A DNA stretch of 64,000 nucleotides from Arthrobacter_D sp015752045 (lineage in GTDB: Bacteria; Actinomycetota; Actinomycetes; Actinomycetales; Micrococcaceae): the NCBI RefSeq assembly GCF_015752045.1, contig NZ_JADOUS010000003.1:186001-250000 (forward strand), in the 5' to 3' direction. This document shows positions 62,251-64,000 of the stretch, piece after piece (positions within the stretch are counted from its first letter, which is position 1; the number at the start of each line of letters is the position of its first letter). The notes under the pieces were generated by a model. It worked only from the letters and a program-made list of their open reading frames with translations, ran no database searches and was not told where the DNA came from. Made by a program: the position numbers and the translations under genes.

Positions 62251-62988
62251 CTCCAGGACATACCGACCACCACCGGCCCACTCTCCGCCTACGTGGCGCG
62301 ACCCGACGGACCGGTGCGGGGCGGCCTCGTCCTCATCCATGAGGTGTGGGGACTCGTCTCCCACACCCGCGATGTCGCCGACCGCTTCGCCCGTGAAGGC
62401 TACGTCGTCGTCGCCCCCGATCTCCTGGCCGACCAGGGCATCACCGAGGAGACCACCGCAGGGCTCGGCGAGGCCCTCTTCGGGCCGGACGAGGCGGCCC
62501 GCAACGAGGCGCAGCCGAAGCTCCGGGCGCTTCTCGCGCCGCTGCAGAATCCCGAGTTCGGCGTGCTCACCACGGAGCGTGTCCGGGCCTGCTTCACCTT
62601 CCTGCACGACGACGCCGAGGTGGCAGGACGCGTGGGCATCACCGGTTTCTGCTTCGGCGGGACCTACAGCTTCTCGCTCGCCGTCCACGAGCCGCGCCTG
62701 CTCGCCTGCGCGCCGTTCTACGGCCATGCCGATTTCTCGGGCGAGGAACTCTCCCGGATCACGGCGCCCGTCCTCGCCTTCTACGGGGACGAGGACGGGG
62801 GCCTGATCGCCGGCCTGCCGGCGCTCGAGACGGCGATGGCGGAAGCGGGCGTGGATTTCACCGCCGTGGTGTACCCGGGGGCGGGCCACGCGTTCTTCAA
62901 CGACTCGAACCGCTTCGCCTACCGCGCCGAGGCGGCCGAGGACGCCTGGACCCGGACCCTGGACTTCCTCGCACGGTACGTTGCCTGA
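62242..62988 (+). CDS. dienelactone hydrolase family protein
   Basis: The 248-residue alpha/beta hydrolase has the Cys nucleophile in GITGFCFGGTYSF near residue 136, Asp in FYGDEDGG near 182 and His in YPGAGHAFFND near 217, the triad of dienelactone hydrolases. It begins GPLSAYVARPDGPVRGGLVLIHEVWGL. Physiological substrate unknown; carboxymethylenebutenolidase activity is only one option. It appears to have been the partner of a DUF1801 gene before the sulfur island separated them. Confidence 0.9.
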   Translation: MSPLQDIPTTTGPLSAYVARPDGPVRGGLVLIHEVWGLVSHTRDVADRFAREGYVVVAPDLLADQGITEETTAGLGEALFGPDEAARNEAQPKLRALLAPLQNPEFGVLTTERVRACFTFLHDDAEVAGRVGITGFCFGGTYSFSLAVHEPRLLACAPFYGHADFSGEELSRITAPVLAFYGDEDGGLIAGLPALETAMAEAGVDFTAVVYPGAGHAFFNDSNRFAYRAEAAEDAWTRTLDFLARYVA

Positions 62989-63454
62989 TCCGCAGAGTCT
63001 GAGCCGACGCGCTCGGCGTGAGGCGCCACCGCACCTCCGGCCCGAGTACCTCGGGCTGGTGTTCCTCGGCGGCATGGGCGGGACCCTCGCGCGGTTCGGG
63101 CTGTCCGAGGTTCTCCCGGAGACGGCGGGCCTCCCGGTCGACACCTTCCTGACCAACATCGCGGGGGCGTTCGCCCTCGGCCTGCTCCTCGAGGCACTGG
63201 CGCGGCGGGGGCCGGATGCGGGCCGGCGTCGCGCGGTCCGGCTCCTCTTCGGCACGGGCTTCCTGGGCGGCTTCACCACCTACAGTGCGCTCGCCGTCGA
63301 CTCCGCGCTCCTCCTGGGCGGCGGGCGGGCCGCCGCGGGCCTCGCCTACCTCGCGCTGTCCGTCCTGGTGGGGCTCGGGGCGACGGCGCTCGGGGTCGTC
63401 GCGGGACACCTGGTCCGCCGCCGGTCCTCGGGACTCCCGGGAGGACGGCCGTGA
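62981..63454 (+). CDS. crcB: fluoride channel CrcB/Fluc, first subunit
   Basis: The 157-residue protein has four helices with the Fluc features GGMGGTLARFGL, TFLTNIAGAFALG and GFLGGFTTYSA (polar track residues Asn, Phe and Thr). An N-terminal basic extension of about 25 residues is longer than usual. The only start in frame before the domain is TTG at 62981, which overlaps the hydrolase stop by 8 bp; so translation may be coupled. Actinobacteria often encode two CrcB proteins that form a heterodimer. Confidence 0.87.
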   Translation: MPDPQSLSRRARREAPPHLRPEYLGLVFLGGMGGTLARFGLSEVLPETAGLPVDTFLTNIAGAFALGLLLEALARRGPDAGRRRAVRLLFGTGFLGGFTTYSALAVDSALLLGGGRAAAGLAYLALSVLVGLGATALGVVAGHLVRRRSSGLPGGRP

Positions 63455-63831
63455 GCCTCGCCGTGGTGCTCGCGCTCGGTGCCGCGGGCGGGCTGGGCGC
63501 GGTGGCGCGCTTCGTGCTCGACGGCGTCATCCGCGCTCCCCTCCGGGGTGTGGTCCCCATCGGCACCATGACCGTCAACATCAGCGGCTCGTTCCTGCTC
63601 GGTCTCCTCACTGCGCTGGGCATGATCTCCGTCCTCCCACCCGAGTGGACACTGATCTGGGGCGTGGGCTTCCTCGGCGGGTACACCACCTTCAGCACGG
63701 CGAGCAGCGAGACGGTGCGCCTGCTCCAGGCGGACCGCGTCGGTGCCGCCGTGCTCTCGGGAGCGGGCACGGCGCTCGCGGCGCTCGCGGCGGCCGCGCT
63801 GGGCCTGTCCGCCGGGCTGCTGCTCGCCTAG
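63451..63831 (+). CDS. crcB: fluoride channel CrcB/Fluc, second subunit
   Basis: The 126-residue protein shows GGLGAVARFVLDG, TMTVNISGSFLLG and GFLGGYTTFSTASSE, the Fluc pore motifs, over four helices. The GTG at 63451 overlaps the previous stop (GTGA), consistent with matched production of the two halves of a heterodimeric channel that exports fluoride. No fluoride riboswitch was recognised upstream of the operon. Confidence 0.92.
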   Translation: MSLAVVLALGAAGGLGAVARFVLDGVIRAPLRGVVPIGTMTVNISGSFLLGLLTALGMISVLPPEWTLIWGVGFLGGYTTFSTASSETVRLLQADRVGAAVLSGAGTALAALAAAALGLSAGLLLA

Positions 63832-63840
63832 GCTGCAGCC

Positions 63841-64000
63841 ATGAGCGCTCCCACCGGCCCGGTACCGCCCGTCCGTCAGCTGCGGCTCGTCGTGGAGGCA
63901 GAGGACTACGACGACGCCGTCGCCTTCTACCGGGACGTCCTCGGCATGCCCGAAGAGGCAGCGTTCCAGGGCGGGGGTGGTGCCCTGGTGACCATTCTCG
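63841..64000 (+). CDS. VOC family protein, N-terminal fragment
   Basis: The frame starts at ATG 63841, 9 bp after the crcB stop, and runs off the right edge after 53 codons. QLRLVVEAEDYDDAVAFYRDVLGMPEE is the typical first beta-alpha unit of glyoxalase/bleomycin-resistance proteins. Function cannot be read from the part seen. Confidence 0.8.
   Translation, partial: MSAPTGPVPPVRQLRLVVEAEDYDDAVAFYRDVLGMPEEAAFQGGGGALVTIL

Overview
The window looks like a chromosomal segment of a high-GC actinobacterium of the Micrococcaceae, most likely Arthrobacter or a close relative. Supporting signs are the strong G/C third-position bias, many GTG starts, dense ATGA/GTGA stop-start overlaps, a System II cytochrome c maturation operon beside menaquinone genes (an order also seen in mycobacteria), an actinobacterial CebR-type cellobiose operon and a full aerobic phenylacetate pathway. 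No rRNA, tRNA, CRISPR array, phage or intact IS element was recognised. Genus assignment is inference.

Layout. 1-2.4 kb: end of a glutaredoxin-like gene, the redox repressor Rex, a membrane protein and a YceI protein. 2.5-7.6 kb: histidine phosphatase, then tlpA-ccdA-resB-ccsB for cytochrome c maturation, closed by a strong hairpin. 7.8-11.8 kb: two small membrane proteins and menA-menE-menB, separated by repeats. 11.8-14.4 kb: VOC protein, tyrosine phosphatase, secreted SGNH hydrolase, hotdog thioesterase. 14.5-20.6 kb: cellobiose/beta-glucoside operon (binding lipoprotein, two permeases, GH1 glucosidase, LacI regulator) behind a promoter bracketed by two CebR-type operators. 20.5-22.7 kb: an S9 oligopeptidase whose 3' end overlaps the regulator gene by 70 bp.

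22.9-35.2 kb: phenylacetate catabolism in two operons, thiolase-hydratase-dehydrogenase-paaZ and paaABCDE-paaG, with a TetR regulator between them and matching PaaR-type sites at all three promoters. A DUF559/AbiEi-like gene, a hairpin/tandem repeat family and a helicase-associated-domain gene sit in the gap. PaaK is not in the window. 35.2-40.5 kb: reductase-like gene, Lrp regulator and a 2-oxoacid dehydrogenase E1alpha-E1beta-E2 operon. 40.5-49.6 kb: hypothetical protein, a short UvrA paralogue, YczE-type membrane protein, MBL hydrolase, alditol-oxidase-like enzyme, aldose epimerase, DUF2630 protein, polysaccharide deacetylase. 49.7-56.3 kb: a second sugar ABC importer with its LacI regulator, divergent from a glycogen-debranching-like glucosidase and sharing two operators with it.

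56.3-64 kb: GNAT, DUF1801, then a sulfur-handling island (MBL-double-rhodanese, thioredoxin, two rhodaneses, TauE/SafE exporter, membrane rhodanese) with five CsoR/CstR-like palindromes at its two promoters and no regulator of that family in the window. The island lies between two 92-bp direct repeats (88% identical) that each carry the DUF1801 stop/dienelactone hydrolase start junction, so it appears to have split a DUF1801-hydrolase operon. The hydrolase, two CrcB fluoride channel genes and the start of a VOC gene finish the window.
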